In this document: piece after piece, positions 1 to 9,409 of the stretch
Numbering within the stretch: position 1 is the first letter of the stretch
Layout: every line of letters begins with the position of its first letter
Origin: Salisapilia sapeloensis
Lineage: Eukaryota; Oomycota; Peronosporomycetes; Peronosporales; Salisapiliaceae
DNA length: 39,050 bases
Reading direction: 5' to 3'
NCBI GenBank assembly: GCA_023334545.1
Contig: JAADVB010000178.1
Span: 1-39,050 of the forward strand
Notes under the pieces: model-generated
Told to the model about the DNA's origin: nothing
The model's input: the letters and a program-made list of their open reading frames with translations, nothing else
Database searches by the model: none
Translations under genes and position numbers: made by a program

Positions 1-2
1 AG

Positions 3-158
3 AGCAAAATTAAGATAAACCCGACATGGCCATTCAAGACCAAGGAGTACACGACACCAATGTCAAATGAAAAACTGCTTGTCTGTGAATATGTGCAGAC
101 AGCAATGTCAAGTGAAGAATCAGCTGACTATGAATTTGTGCAGACAGCATCTATCTAG
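3..158 (+). CDS. 3' end of an unidentified protein (partial)
   Basis: Reading from base 3, one frame stays open for 51 codons to a TAG at 156-158, so this is probably the last exon of a gene that starts left of the window. The tail contains two tandem 45-bp units (59-103 and 104-148) that keep the frame and encode two related 15-residue repeats, each ending in a V-Q-T-A block. The second copy is followed by Ser-Ile-stop. I do not recognise a family. The repeat being an exact multiple of three with conserved residues is the main reason to call it coding; an open frame of this length could also arise by chance. Confidence 0.4.
   Translation, partial: SKIKINPTWPFKTKEYTTPMSNEKLLVCEYVQTAMSSEESADYEFVQTASI
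59..148 (+). repeat. Two tandem 45-bp units
   Basis: The units at 59-103 and 104-148 both begin with CAATGTCAA and both end with TGTGCAGACAG. Their middles have diverged. The 45-bp period equals 15 codons and the repeat sits in the open frame that ends at 158. Confidence 0.6.
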
Positions 159-1844
159 AGTAGAATTTGAAGCAGGCACTCGGTATATGACAAGTTGCCA
201 AGACTTGCAATAATAAAATACAATACCCTTTACTTATTAAATTGTTTTTTCTTAACAGGAATGCTTTAATAAAAAAGTAGACTAGCAGCCCACCAGTTGC
301 TTGTCTGACATCCGAACTCTGCGTCGTGCGAACTCGCAATCTTGACCTATAATTAAAATCGATAGACCTTATTTGTCTGTGTGCCTTTGTTGTCAATTAC
401 TGCCTACCACTCAACTACTATGGAAGTCAACGTGCACAGGGCGTTTACCAGTTCAAATCTATCCCCGTTTATCTGCCTATTAGACCGTAGCTGAAAATAC
501 TAGTTCAGCTCCATCAGAGTGATTCAAGTGATCGAGGGTTGAAGCTTTTCCTGTCCATTTTCCCGTCATTCTCCATATCTCATGACCGTAATGGAAGGAG
601 CTAAGAAATCAGGGTACTATTTCAGGGCAAATTGTCAATGTATCTATGACCCAAACCTGATAGCATGACCAAAATCAGCAAGAATAGATAAACGTTTACA
701 TGAATACACGATGTTTAGAGATATCAATTAATCCGTGAACCATGCTGGATTTACTGCTCTTTTAAACACAACTTAGCTACAAATGAAAGCTACATTCGCG
801 CTGAGTACCGATTGTGCAAAATTGGGGGTTCAGTTTTTGTAGTTCTATTCCTGATAGTCAAATCGAGCAATGCCGCGTTTGCTGAGAATAGCCGATTATG
901 GTTTGCCACTTGCGATTGGAAAGCCTACCCTAACATTTCGATATAGCTTTCCCGTCAAATTAGGAGTACACAAGCAAGTGATTGTTCTTCTTTGATGCAG
1001 TCAAGAGGAAACCATCTTCGAGAAGACTTCAAGTCGCGTCTGATGTTCGACATGTGCAAATTCGAGACAGTCGCTTCACTTGGTGAGCTCTTCGCTTTAC
1101 TTGCGCTATTGAGCCCTTCGCTATTCTTTCGGAACAAACATAGTACCGTGATGGACGGAATAAATGGACGATATTTGTGAATTACACTGTACTCGTTCCA
1201 CTGAAATGGCTTTTTTTCAAAGATTCACTTTTATTAAAATTTATCTTTGGAATCCATGTTGGACTCTCCTGCCTAGTCGACAGTAGGTGCTAGATCATCC
1301 GTTCGCTACATTGCTTCCTTTCCACTGAAATGGCGAAGAGCTCAATGTTGTAAGCAAATCGAATGACACTTCAACCTGAAGGACTTCCGATGATACGCTC
1401 GATACTATTTCCAAAGACACGACAGAGGAACGGACGATACATGTGGATAGGAGCGGAAAGGTGGATAGTGGCGTAAGAGCAGGACGAACAGCCAAGACTC
1501 GGGCATTGATTCCTGTAACAATTCATCGACGTTTGCTCATGTGTTGCCTATCATTCCTAGCTTAATGCCCGCTTTTCTTTTCAATGAACACAAGCCAATA
1601 TAACTAAGCGGAATATTGCTGTATGCGGCTTACTATCTCCGCGGAAGCAAACGTCAAGACCGACATCGAGCTGTCCACTTCCGACATATACATTTATAAT
1701 ATGAGACGATACCTTATGAGTAGAATAATTTCTACACAACCAACACTAAGCTCGGCATTCGAGACACCAGCAGTATTGGAGCAGTCCAATTACACGTGCT
1801 AGGACAAGTAGATACCTGTCAGAGCCACATAGATCATACTAGCT
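159..1844. other. Gene-poor intergenic stretch
   Basis: I see no convincing gene here. The DNA is more AT-rich and stop-dense than the rest of the window. Two minus-strand frames of about 65-90 codons (955-1230 and 1295-1510) lack an ATG and any recognisable motif. They share a 15-bp repeat (1196-1210 and 1320-1334). The right part, roughly 1650-1844, should hold the promoter of the SCI1-like gene. Confidence 0.5.
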
Positions 1845-2817
1845 ATGGGTAAGGAAGACCGAAAGTCAGAAAAGAAACACAAGAAACATAAGAAGCAAAA
1901 GAAGAAGCACGCTCGTACGTTTAATTCCTACTCTACCACTTCTATATACTCGTCTCACTCATACACACGATAGCTCTTCCAAGTGATGCGCCTCGTCTTT
2001 CAGAAGACGATTATTTCCGTCGGTCTATTGAATTTCGTGTCTGGTTAACACTGGAAAAGTATTTATCCTCTTCTTTTTCGTCTCCTTGTCATCTCTCACG
2101 TCGACGCGTAGGAAAAAGTATTTGGAAGATCTATCGACAGATGAAGCTTCCGACCTTTTCAACGACAAATTCGTCCGTCGTTGGAACAAGGGGAAGCTCC
2201 GTCGAATGTACTATGAAGGCATCCCTGAGACTGTTGTGAATCAGACGAAGCGTACTCGTCACAATTGGGGCATCTCTTCATCGTTGAATGAACAAGAGCA
2301 GATGACTCTAGCTACCACAAAGGACTCAGTAGACGTCGCCACACGTCGTACGGACTTGCTGTCGTCTCATCCACAGACACAGGCATATCCACCGAAAACA
2401 GCAGTGGACAGCAAGTACGGTCCGAAACAAAGCTACGATAAGGAAGGGCGGAAGCGGAAGCGAGAGGACGATCAAGTCGTATTGGACGAATTAGCACCGA
2501 AGGAAACAAGTCGAGACGTTCGGTTCGAAAAACGAAAGCAGACGAACGAAAGGATGCATGCTGCTGCGAGAGACCGAGATAGTACGCAGGACGGACTGGA
2601 TCTAGGCGAAAGCTTCCTCATGGGTGACACTGGCGACGACTATCAGCGTCGACTCCAGCAACGTTCCCAAGCACGACAGAGTCGGCAGCAGGAGAAAACT
2701 TCACGAGCAATGGATGCGAAAGCCAAGGAAGATGCGCGTATGGACCAGTTCTTATCAGACATGGGTCTCTCGAATCGTTCTTCCAAGGATCCGATAACAA
2801 TTCGACCTCGAGAATAA
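1845..2817 (+). CDS. SCI1-like (style cell-cycle inhibitor 1 type) nuclear protein
   Basis: Three exons join in phase: 1845-1914, 1974-2058 and 2112-2817 (286 aa). Exon 1 encodes a very Lys-rich start typical of a nuclear or nucleolar signal. Exon 2 gives L-S-E-D-D-Y-F, and exon 3 continues with D-L-F-(N)-D-K-F-V-R-R-W-N-K-G-K-L, Y-Y-E-G-I and H-N-W-G-I. This is the conserved core of the SCI1 family, known from plants as a nuclear cell-cycle-related protein with homologues in other eukaryotes. The rest is charged and low complexity, rich in Arg, Lys, Gln and Asp. The introns are 59 and 53 nt. The ATG is the first in the exon-1 frame. The gene converges on the PHD gene, with stop codons about 40 bp apart. 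Family assignment rests on the core motif; the function here is inferred. Confidence 0.8.
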
Positions 2818-2856
2818 AAAAGGATAAAAAGAAAAGGAAAAGAAACGAAACCCAAG

Positions 2857-4572
2857 TTACTTTACTGCCTTATACAGCGCCTGATCCAAGTCACTTCGAC
2901 CATGTTGCTCCAGCACATCCTTGAGAGGTGTGAGCCAATCGGACGTCGTCTTATGAGCTACGAACAAGTGCTGTTTGTAGTATGTTTTGACGATTTGGAC
3001 GTGCCAATGTCGAATCGCTTCATCGACTTTAAAATTTTTCTGACAGCAATCACATTCGACGTCCCCCATCAGCGTCTTCTCTTTCGATGTCAAGACCATC
3101 CATCCACCTTTCTTTGGCACGAGGGAACGTATTTTTTCTCGAAATGTATACTCTTGTCCATCGACACGAACGAGATCATTCGGATTTGAAAGTGCGATGA
3201 CGTAGACTTGACATGTCGGTACTTCTTTCTTCTTTCTCGAGCGCGAGACAGTTTCTTTCGTACGAATACGGAGATCAGAGAGGATAGAAGAGGTAGAATC
3301 AATCGTTTTCGTAGGCTTCTCAGGAGCTTGCATCTTGTCATGTGTCGAAAGTAGATCTAGGAGGAGTGGAAGTGGGTATCGTCGAGGTTCCTTTGTGTCT
3401 GGATTACGAGCGTAGAGTGTATCGATATCAGACGGGTCCGTGTAGACGTCTTTCGGAGTCGCATGGTCGACAAACGCACGTAGGCGATAGTTCGTGTTGC
3501 AACAATCGCACGTGACGTTCGTTACTTGTTTTCCCACAGCTCTGCATCGTCCGCTTTTCGATGGTTGGGAGGAACCAGGGAGAAGACAGATGACTGGCAT
3601 CTCGACGCTCGGTCCTTTCGTATGGAACGTCAGTTCTAGTGTATCTACTACTTCTCCTAGCGTCACTTGGTGACTCATTAGACGCTTGGATATACGTTCC
3701 TTTTCTTCTACTCCTTCCTTGGTCTCGATAGGAAGTTCTTGCTTTCGTTTCTGTGTTTTCAAAGGACCCTTCTTCTCTTGTTGAGCTTGGAGGATTGAAA
3801 AGAGCGTCCGCTTGCGATATCGAGCTAGTAGATCCGGTTGGACGCACGTTGGACAGGTGCATTTCTGATTTGAGCGTCCACCTTGTGTCTTCATGGCTTG
3901 TTGGACGACTGTGTAGCATGCGTTGCAGCGTAGGAGGCGAGAAGGAGCTTCAAGCGTTAGTTGCTGCATCAAATCAGAGACTTGTGCGTCCGAGTACATC
4001 GGTCTCGTGAAGCTCTGCTTCTTCTTGGTCTTTGGCGCGTCTGGTTCTGGTAGTGTGAGTTTCGGTTCAAAATGCTGCCATAGACAGTGGAAATGGTAAG
4101 CTCGACGACAGGAACGACATAAGAGGATCGGACCAATGTTACGTTCGTGCTTACAGAACTCACAGTAGCGTCCAGTAGGAAGGGAGACAGTGGCTTCATG
4201 ACTTGGTTTTACTTTTTTCACCGGTGATCGATCGACTCGATCAGACTTTTGCGGTCGTTTCGTGGCAGAACGAGAGTGAGATGGTTTGGTTTGAGCTTTC
4301 TGGACTTTTGCGAGTTGAGAGATGAGCTCCGACATTTTGTCAGGAGAGTACGTCATGTCTTCGTTGGATGGTTCTGGTTCTGGTGGAGAAGATATCGAGT
4401 TGCCTTTAACTCGAGATAGGATGCTACTAGCTTGTAGCATATCGTCCTTTAGATCATCTTCCGTCCTATCGACGGAGTAGGACGAAGCCTTCTTCCTCGA
4501 CTTGGTCATACCAAAGATCATATCGTCATCATCATCCACACGATCCACTGGCTTTAATGGTGATTTCGACAT
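2857..4572 (-). CDS. PHD-type zinc-finger protein with two CDCC modules
   Basis: Single-exon gene of 571 aa from an ATG at 4572. The N-terminus is acidic and then basic, with a Lys-rich stretch near residues 104-122 that could be a nuclear signal. A PHD-like zinc cluster follows: C137-x2-C140, C152-x2-C155, H160-x-H162-C163, C216-x2-C219 and the C238/C240/C243 group, with a long insert before the last ligands. Two further modules begin with C-D-C-C (residues 355-358 and 507-510), each followed by an aromatic residue and a His 12 or so residues on. They look like copies of one another and I do not recognise them. A role in chromatin reading is plausible from the PHD-like part but is inference. 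The gene lies tail to tail with the SCI1-like gene and in tandem with clpB. Confidence 0.7.
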   Translation of the reverse strand: MSKSPLKPVDRVDDDDDMIFGMTKSRKKASSYSVDRTEDDLKDDMLQASSILSRVKGNSISSPPEPEPSNEDMTYSPDKMSELISQLAKVQKAQTKPSHSRSATKRPQKSDRVDRSPVKKVKPSHEATVSLPTGRYCEFCKHERNIGPILLCRSCRRAYHFHCLWQHFEPKLTLPEPDAPKTKKKQSFTRPMYSDAQVSDLMQQLTLEAPSRLLRCNACYTVVQQAMKTQGGRSNQKCTCPTCVQPDLLARYRKRTLFSILQAQQEKKGPLKTQKRKQELPIETKEGVEEKERISKRLMSHQVTLGEVVDTLELTFHTKGPSVEMPVICLLPGSSQPSKSGRCRAVGKQVTNVTCDCCNTNYRLRAFVDHATPKDVYTDPSDIDTLYARNPDTKEPRRYPLPLLLDLLSTHDKMQAPEKPTKTIDSTSSILSDLRIRTKETVSRSRKKKEVPTCQVYVIALSNPNDLVRVDGQEYTFREKIRSLVPKKGGWMVLTSKEKTLMGDVECDCCQKNFKVDEAIRHWHVQIVKTYYKQHLFVAHKTTSDWLTPLKDVLEQHGRSDLDQALYKAVK

Positions 4573-4856
4573 GGAAGCTCAACTGATATTCGTCTGAAGA
4601 GATTTCTTATTCGCTTATGACTTGAGCTCGAGCTGCCTACCTCTTGTCCGTGGGCTGGAGCTGCTTGCAGGTATTCCTATCAGATAAACTTGATTGATCC
4701 AATCAGAGAGATGTATATCAACATCTAACTGCAATCCGTCTCGTCTCAGATAACCATGTACCTCTCGACATGATCATCCTTCCGCCTACATATTCTGTAC
4801 ACTCGATAGACAAGTACTTGTTCCAATGCTTCTTTTATTCCATATACTATACCTTC
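4573..4856. other. Intergenic spacer between PHD-protein gene and clpB
   Basis: 284 bp between the start of the PHD gene and the stop of the clpB gene, both on the minus strand. It must hold the PHD promoter and the clpB 3' region. No gene is seen. Confidence 0.5.
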
Positions 4857-7118
4857 CTACTCTTCCGTCTCAATGAGAAATGGTTTGGCCTGTCGAGCGT
4901 TCTGTACGACTTGTTCATCGTACGTTGGATTCATTTTGACTTGAATCTTATCTCCATCCTTGATAGACCCATCGAGCATACGTACAGCTAATGGATTTAA
5001 GAGATCATGATGAATCAGACGCTTTAGAGGTCTTGCACCAAAGTGTGGACTATATCCAGTATCGGCAAGCCATGTCTTGGCGTCATCCGTCACTTGCATC
5101 GTCATCTCTTTCTCTTGGAGTAAACTATCGACTTGACTTAGCTGTAGATCGACAATGGAGCGAATATCTTGTCGTTGGAGGCGATTGAAGAGAACCATTT
5201 CATCGATACGATTGAGGAACTCGGGCGCGTATTGACGTCGGACAACGTCCATGACTTGGTTCTCGGCAGTAGAGCTCGGGACACCTTCGGGGAGGTTGGC
5301 AAGGACTTCGGAGCCGAGGTTACTTGTTAAGATGATGACGGTATTCCGAAAGTCGACAACACGACCTTGAGAATCGGTGAGACGACCTTCATCTAACACT
5401 TGGAGGAGGATGTTGGAGACGTCTCGATGCGCTTTCTCGAATTCGTCGAACAGAATCACTTGGTACGGTCGACGGCGTACGGCTTCGGTGAGTGTCCCGC
5501 CTTCTTCATATCCGACGTAGCCGGGAGGAGCACCGACGAGACGACTTACGTTGAACTTTTCCATGTACTCGGAGCAGTCGATACGCGTAAGAGCGTGTGG
5601 CGTCTGGAAGAGGAACTCGGAGAGAGACTTGGTAAGCTCCGTCTTGCCGACACCAGTGGGCCCGAGGAAGAGGAAGGCGCCGAGAGGACGGTTGTGGGCG
5701 TGCAGTCCAGCTCTGGCGAGACGGATGCAGTTGCTGACAGCGGCCACAGCTTCTTCCTGGCCCTTGACTTTGTCTCGAAGGTGGTCTTCCATGTGCAGCA
5801 ATCGATCCTTTTCACCTGACATAAGTGTCGCGGCAGGGATTCCTGTGGCCTGTGCGACGACTTCTGCTACGTGATCGGCCGACACGGCGTCGCTGAGAAG
5901 ATTGCGCTCGGCGTGGTCGTCGAGTTCATCGTGCGCCACCTTTTCTTCTAGCTCTGGAATGACTGAATGCAAGAGTTCTCCCGCGCGACCGTAGTTGCCA
6001 TGGTTCTGTGCCGTCACGAGCTCCCGTCGTGCTTCCTCGAGCTTGCGCTTAGCGTCCTGCATACCTTCTAGCTGCGACTTTTCCTCCATCCATTCATCCG
6101 TCAGTCCTTTTAGCTCCGTCTCGAGCTTTTTTACTTCGTCCTGGAGATCTGCCAAACGCTTCTTGGATGCTGCATCCGTCTCCTTTTTCAAAGCTTCGAT
6201 TTCAATCCGACGAAGAACGATTTCTCGGTCCAGACGATCGATTGGTTCCGGTTTGCTCTCTTGCTGCAGTCGAAGACGAGAAGCAGCTTCGTCCATGAGA
6301 TCGATGGCTTTATCCGGCATCTTGCGTTCCGTCAAGTACCGATTGGCCAAGGTTGCAGCCGATACGAGGGCACTGTCGGCGATACGTACACCATGATGGA
6401 CTTCATACTTTTCCTTGAGACCACGCAAGATCGTGACGGTGTCCTCGACGCTCGGCTCCGGAACAAGGACGGACTGGAATCGTCGTGCTAAGGCTGCGTC
6501 GCCTTCAATATACTTTCGATATTCGTCCAATGTCGTTGCGCCCATGCAATGCAAAGATCCTCTTGCAAGTGCTGGTTTGAGCATATTGGCTGCATCGACA
6601 GATCCGTCTCCTCCACCAGCTCCAACAAGCGTATGGAGCTCATCGATAAAGAGGATCATCTCTCCATTTGTCTCTTCGACATCCTTTAACACTGCTTTCA
6701 ACCGTTCTTCAAATTCACCACGGAATTTTGCTCCTGCAACCAATGCCGCAAGGTCCAAGGACACGACATCCTTGTTCTTGATGCTATCTGGCACTTCACC
6801 CAAGACAATACGTTGTGCAAGTCCTTCAGCAATTGCCGTTTTCCCGACACCAGGTTCACCAATCAAGACGGGATTGTTCTTCGTTCGTCTGGATAGAATT
6901 TGAATCGCACGTCGGATTTCCTCTTCCCGCCCAATGACAGGATCAAGTTTCCCTTCCTTAGCAACATCCGTGAGGTTCCGGCCGTATTTTTTCAGACTTT
7001 CTCCACTAACTTCATTCTGTGGGTTAATCCAAGGCTGATTGCCTAGACCGGAAGCAAAGGAGCGTGTGAGAAGAGTTTTTCCGCGCGAAAATCGACCGAG
7101 TTGCCTAGCTGCAAGCAT
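4857..7118 (-). CDS. HSP78: Mitochondrial ClpB/HSP78 disaggregase
   Basis: Class I Hsp100 ATPase that threads aggregated proteins through a hexameric pore together with Hsp70. The chosen ATG at 7118 gives 753 aa and a basic, amphipathic presequence rich in Arg, Ala, Leu and Ser (residues 1-24), so mitochondrial import is likely. The Clp N-domain is absent, as in fungal HSP78. D1 has Walker A GEPGVGKT (about 87-94), pore loop KFRG and Walker B ILFIDE. A coiled-coil M-domain spans about 285-410. D2 has GPTGVGKT (about 486-493), pore loop GAPPGYVGY, Walker B VILFDE and the C-terminal sensor-2 GARPLKR. All catalytic motifs are intact and there is no intron. A heat-shock-element-like palindrome lies about 60 bp upstream. 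The main alternative, a plastid ClpB, is unlikely given this gene set. Confidence 0.95.
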   Translation of the reverse strand: MLAARQLGRFSRGKTLLTRSFASGLGNQPWINPQNEVSGESLKKYGRNLTDVAKEGKLDPVIGREEEIRRAIQILSRRTKNNPVLIGEPGVGKTAIAEGLAQRIVLGEVPDSIKNKDVVSLDLAALVAGAKFRGEFEERLKAVLKDVEETNGEMILFIDELHTLVGAGGGDGSVDAANMLKPALARGSLHCMGATTLDEYRKYIEGDAALARRFQSVLVPEPSVEDTVTILRGLKEKYEVHHGVRIADSALVSAATLANRYLTERKMPDKAIDLMDEAASRLRLQQESKPEPIDRLDREIVLRRIEIEALKKETDAASKKRLADLQDEVKKLETELKGLTDEWMEEKSQLEGMQDAKRKLEEARRELVTAQNHGNYGRAGELLHSVIPELEEKVAHDELDDHAERNLLSDAVSADHVAEVVAQATGIPAATLMSGEKDRLLHMEDHLRDKVKGQEEAVAAVSNCIRLARAGLHAHNRPLGAFLFLGPTGVGKTELTKSLSEFLFQTPHALTRIDCSEYMEKFNVSRLVGAPPGYVGYEEGGTLTEAVRRRPYQVILFDEFEKAHRDVSNILLQVLDEGRLTDSQGRVVDFRNTVIILTSNLGSEVLANLPEGVPSSTAENQVMDVVRRQYAPEFLNRIDEMVLFNRLQRQDIRSIVDLQLSQVDSLLQEKEMTMQVTDDAKTWLADTGYSPHFGARPLKRLIHHDLLNPLAVRMLDGSIKDGDKIQVKMNPTYDEQVVQNARQAKPFLIETEE

Positions 7119-7638
7119 GTGCCGTTGACGTTGCAAATTGAAGAATGAGGATCTTTCGTCCCAGATTGCGTCCTTCTAGAATGTCGTGGGTGATTCGAGA
7201 TAAAGAAAAGACAAAAGTGATGATCCCATTGTATTTTGTTTCGATTACTCGATCTGTTGTTGATGTCAACTGCAGTCTTTTCTTCACGTCATTCATTGAA
7301 TCATCAGCATATTCGCGTGATGTTTCGATCCAGTGCGGGAAAGGGTATTCCGAATGTACTTGATTCTCGTTTGCGATTGACAAGCGTTGTACGAGACTTC
7401 CATACGAAAAAAGATAATTTTCATGCTTGCATTGGGACTTGAACCATGTCAGTCAACATGGTCAGACATAGATACATTTGCTTCTTCGCGTCGAAATCGA
7501 GATACACAGGACATTGATCACCTGTCACGACGTCGAGTGCGAGTATACAAACGTCAAGTGATTTGCATACGCACTCTAGACCATCTTTTTTGTCCACCTG
7601 TCAATCAACGAATTTCCTCCTAAAGGGTACGACCGGCC
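7119..7638. other. Divergent promoter region HSP78 / PX-RING
   Basis: 520 bp between divergent start codons. It contains the heat-shock-like palindrome at 7174-7181 and a small hairpin (ACCATGT / ACATGGT, six-base loop) near 7443-7462. A short open frame at 7387-7623 has no ATG-led coding character and is not annotated. Confidence 0.5.
7174..7181. promoter_or_regulatory. Heat-shock-element-like palindrome upstream of HSP78
   Basis: TTCTAGAA is a perfect nTTCnnGAAn core, the binding unit of heat-shock factor trimers. It lies 56-63 bp upstream of the HSP78 ATG, where a heat-shock promoter element would sit. A third adjacent unit is imperfect. The short length allows chance occurrence. Confidence 0.45.
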
Positions 7639-8604
7639 ATGATGAACTATGGGAACGCCCCGCCTTTTGCTATGGTTGGCGACTACAGCCACACGCACAA
7701 AAAGCGATCGTCTAGAGAAGGACTCGTGCGTCGACATGGCTCCCACCTCGGTGATCGACACAGCTACACTGGCTCTGCCATCGCTAGCATGGGCTCCTTC
7801 ACGGAAGAACCGGTCGTCCCGGAAGCGGTACTCAAGTTGGAGCCGCTTACATTGCAACTGAGCTTTACGAAACAGCGTGCAGACGTCCGATACGTGCTCA
7901 CTGTCCGCCATGACGAGCATCAGACCAAGTGGCGCCAATCAAGGTCGTTCGATGAGTACCGCCGACTCCAGCAGCGTCTACTCAAGACACTTGACCCAGG
8001 ACATTTTTGTAATGCTGGCTGCCCAGTCATGTACACTTTTATTCGCAGCTACTTTCCGAAAAAGAATTTATTTACATTGCCCACGGAGCGTGTGATCCAA
8101 GCACGTAAAGAAGCTCTAGACAAATTCTTCCAGACGCTCATGAGCTTCGTGCTAAATCGAGCGAATCACAAGTGTTCCGTCGCTATGGACGCATTCGCAC
8201 CGGAGCTTGTCGATTTTGTCTACGGAGACTATGCGAACCGATGCACGGACAGCGCACCGCTGGAAGACACGGTAGCGAGTCAAATGTCCGAAGAGGAACC
8301 GGAAGAAGAACCGGAAGAGTTGTGTACGCTCTGTCAATCAAGTCTATGTGGTGAAGCCTTTGGAAACAGCAGCTTTAGCTCTGTCAGTGATGGCACGGTT
8401 GCGACGTCTGCGAGTTCCTCTTCGTCCATCCAGGACGATAAATCATATCGACGAAGTTCATCGATGCCACCCAAGCTTCGGAAGCTTCAGTCGCATTATG
8501 TCACGACGTTGGACTGTGGCCATTGCTTCCATGATGAATGCATCGTCCCCGTATTGAACGACACGCTGCGCTGCCCGACTTGTGGACACTTGGAGGTGCA
8601 ATGA
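7639..8604 (+). CDS. PX domain-RING finger protein (putative membrane-associated E3 ligase)
   Basis: Single exon, 321 aa, starting at an ATG-ATG pair. Residues about 68-197 resemble a phox-homology (PX) phosphoinositide-binding domain: a beta-rich start, an R-S-F-D-E-Y-R-R-L helix, a proline-bearing loop, then helices with F-F-Q-T-L. An acidic Glu-Pro repeat (218-227) links to a C-terminal RING-H2-type finger: C229-x2-C232, C293-x-H295-x2-H298-x2-C301, C312-x2-C315. The spacing between the first and second ligand pairs is about 60 residues, longer than a usual RING, because of a Ser-rich insert. The expected role is ubiquitin transfer at phosphoinositide-marked endosomes; this is inferred from the domains. 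PX assignment is less certain than the RING. Confidence 0.75.
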   Translation: MMNYGNAPPFAMVGDYSHTHKKRSSREGLVRRHGSHLGDRHSYTGSAIASMGSFTEEPVVPEAVLKLEPLTLQLSFTKQRADVRYVLTVRHDEHQTKWRQSRSFDEYRRLQQRLLKTLDPGHFCNAGCPVMYTFIRSYFPKKNLFTLPTERVIQARKEALDKFFQTLMSFVLNRANHKCSVAMDAFAPELVDFVYGDYANRCTDSAPLEDTVASQMSEEEPEEEPEELCTLCQSSLCGEAFGNSSFSSVSDGTVATSASSSSSIQDDKSYRRSSSMPPKLRKLQSHYVTTLDCGHCFHDECIVPVLNDTLRCPTCGHLEVQ

Positions 8605-8773
8605 TATTAACAAGAAGACATGTCGAAACGAATTTGGTTATGAACAATAGGCAAGAGGTATACATATTCCTAGTGTAAATAGAAGGATGTCTCGAATAAA
8701 AGACATTCTTGCCGTCAAATGTAACTATAATAAATCGGAACAATACGATTGCACTCATTGCCACAAAAGCACC

Positions 8774-9390
8774 ATGAGCTCCACGCAGCAGTCGCAGCCT
8801 ACGCAGCAGCCTTCCAACGTACTTATTGCTATCTATCCATCTACTAGTCAAATTCGTTAAACGAGTATGATAGAATGCACAGGAAGGACAGTCATCGCAG
8901 CAAATGCCGTCGTATGAAAGCCAAATGCAGCAACAGCAGCAGCAAAAGTAAACTTGTCGCTATCTTTTTAACACGACACGTTTAACAGTCGATGCAGGGA
9001 GCAGGAAGAACGACGTAGCTCCATGATGTCTCAATGCATGCTCCCAGAGGCTCGTGAACGACGTATACTCTAATCTACTCTTCTACGTTAATACACTCTC
9101 ACAATGTACTAGTGTCTCGATTGGCGATTGTCAAGCCGGAGAAGGCTCGCTCGATCGAAGACTCGATCCTGCAAATGGCGCAAAAGGGTCAGCTACGTAA
9201 TAAGATTGATGAACCTCAGATCATCGAGATGCTCAATCGAGCTGGCACGAGTGACGAGACGAAGCGCACGAAAGTCACGGTACGTTTCCTCTTGTATGAC
9301 GCTATCTTTCTACTCTGACCTCTTGTCTAGATGAAGCGACGGACGTACTTTAGTGACGAAGAAGACGATGATGATGATGATGACTTTTAA
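8774..9390 (+). CDS. PDCD5: PDCD5 (TFAR19) family DNA-binding protein
   Basis: Five exons join in phase: 8774-8818, 8874-8947, 8998-9062, 9113-9279 and 9331-9390 (136 aa). The family's typical length is about 125. The N-terminus is Gln-rich. The core shows the family pattern R-R-x-x-M-M ... E-A-R-E-R, L-S-R-L-A-I-V-K-P-E-K and Q-M-A-Q-K-G-Q-L. The C-terminus is the usual basic K-R-R followed by an Asp/Glu run ending D-D-F. PDCD5 proteins are small helical nuclear/cytosolic proteins linked to apoptosis, TIP60 and the CCT chaperonin in animals, and conserved to archaea. Four introns of 50-55 nt in a 0.6-kb gene make it unusually intron-dense. The stop is only 19 bp from the stop of the opposite-strand dehydrogenase gene. 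Confidence 0.9.
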
Positions 9391-9409
9391 GACAATGAAT
9401 TTCATTCTC

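Noticed and set aside
3428-3919. 163-codon minus-strand open frame
   Set aside because: Alternative frame inside the PHD-protein gene on the same strand; no conserved features.
7428-7462. tRNA T-arm-like GGTTCAAGTCCC on the minus strand
   Set aside because: The flanking bases do not form a T-stem and no matching acceptor stem, D-arm or anticodon arm can be found at tRNA spacing.
8501-8851. 116-codon minus-strand open frame
   Set aside because: Overlaps the RING exon and the PDCD5 first exon antisense; no motif.
9361-9388. GAT trinucleotide run
   Set aside because: Encodes the Asp-rich tail typical of PDCD5 proteins.
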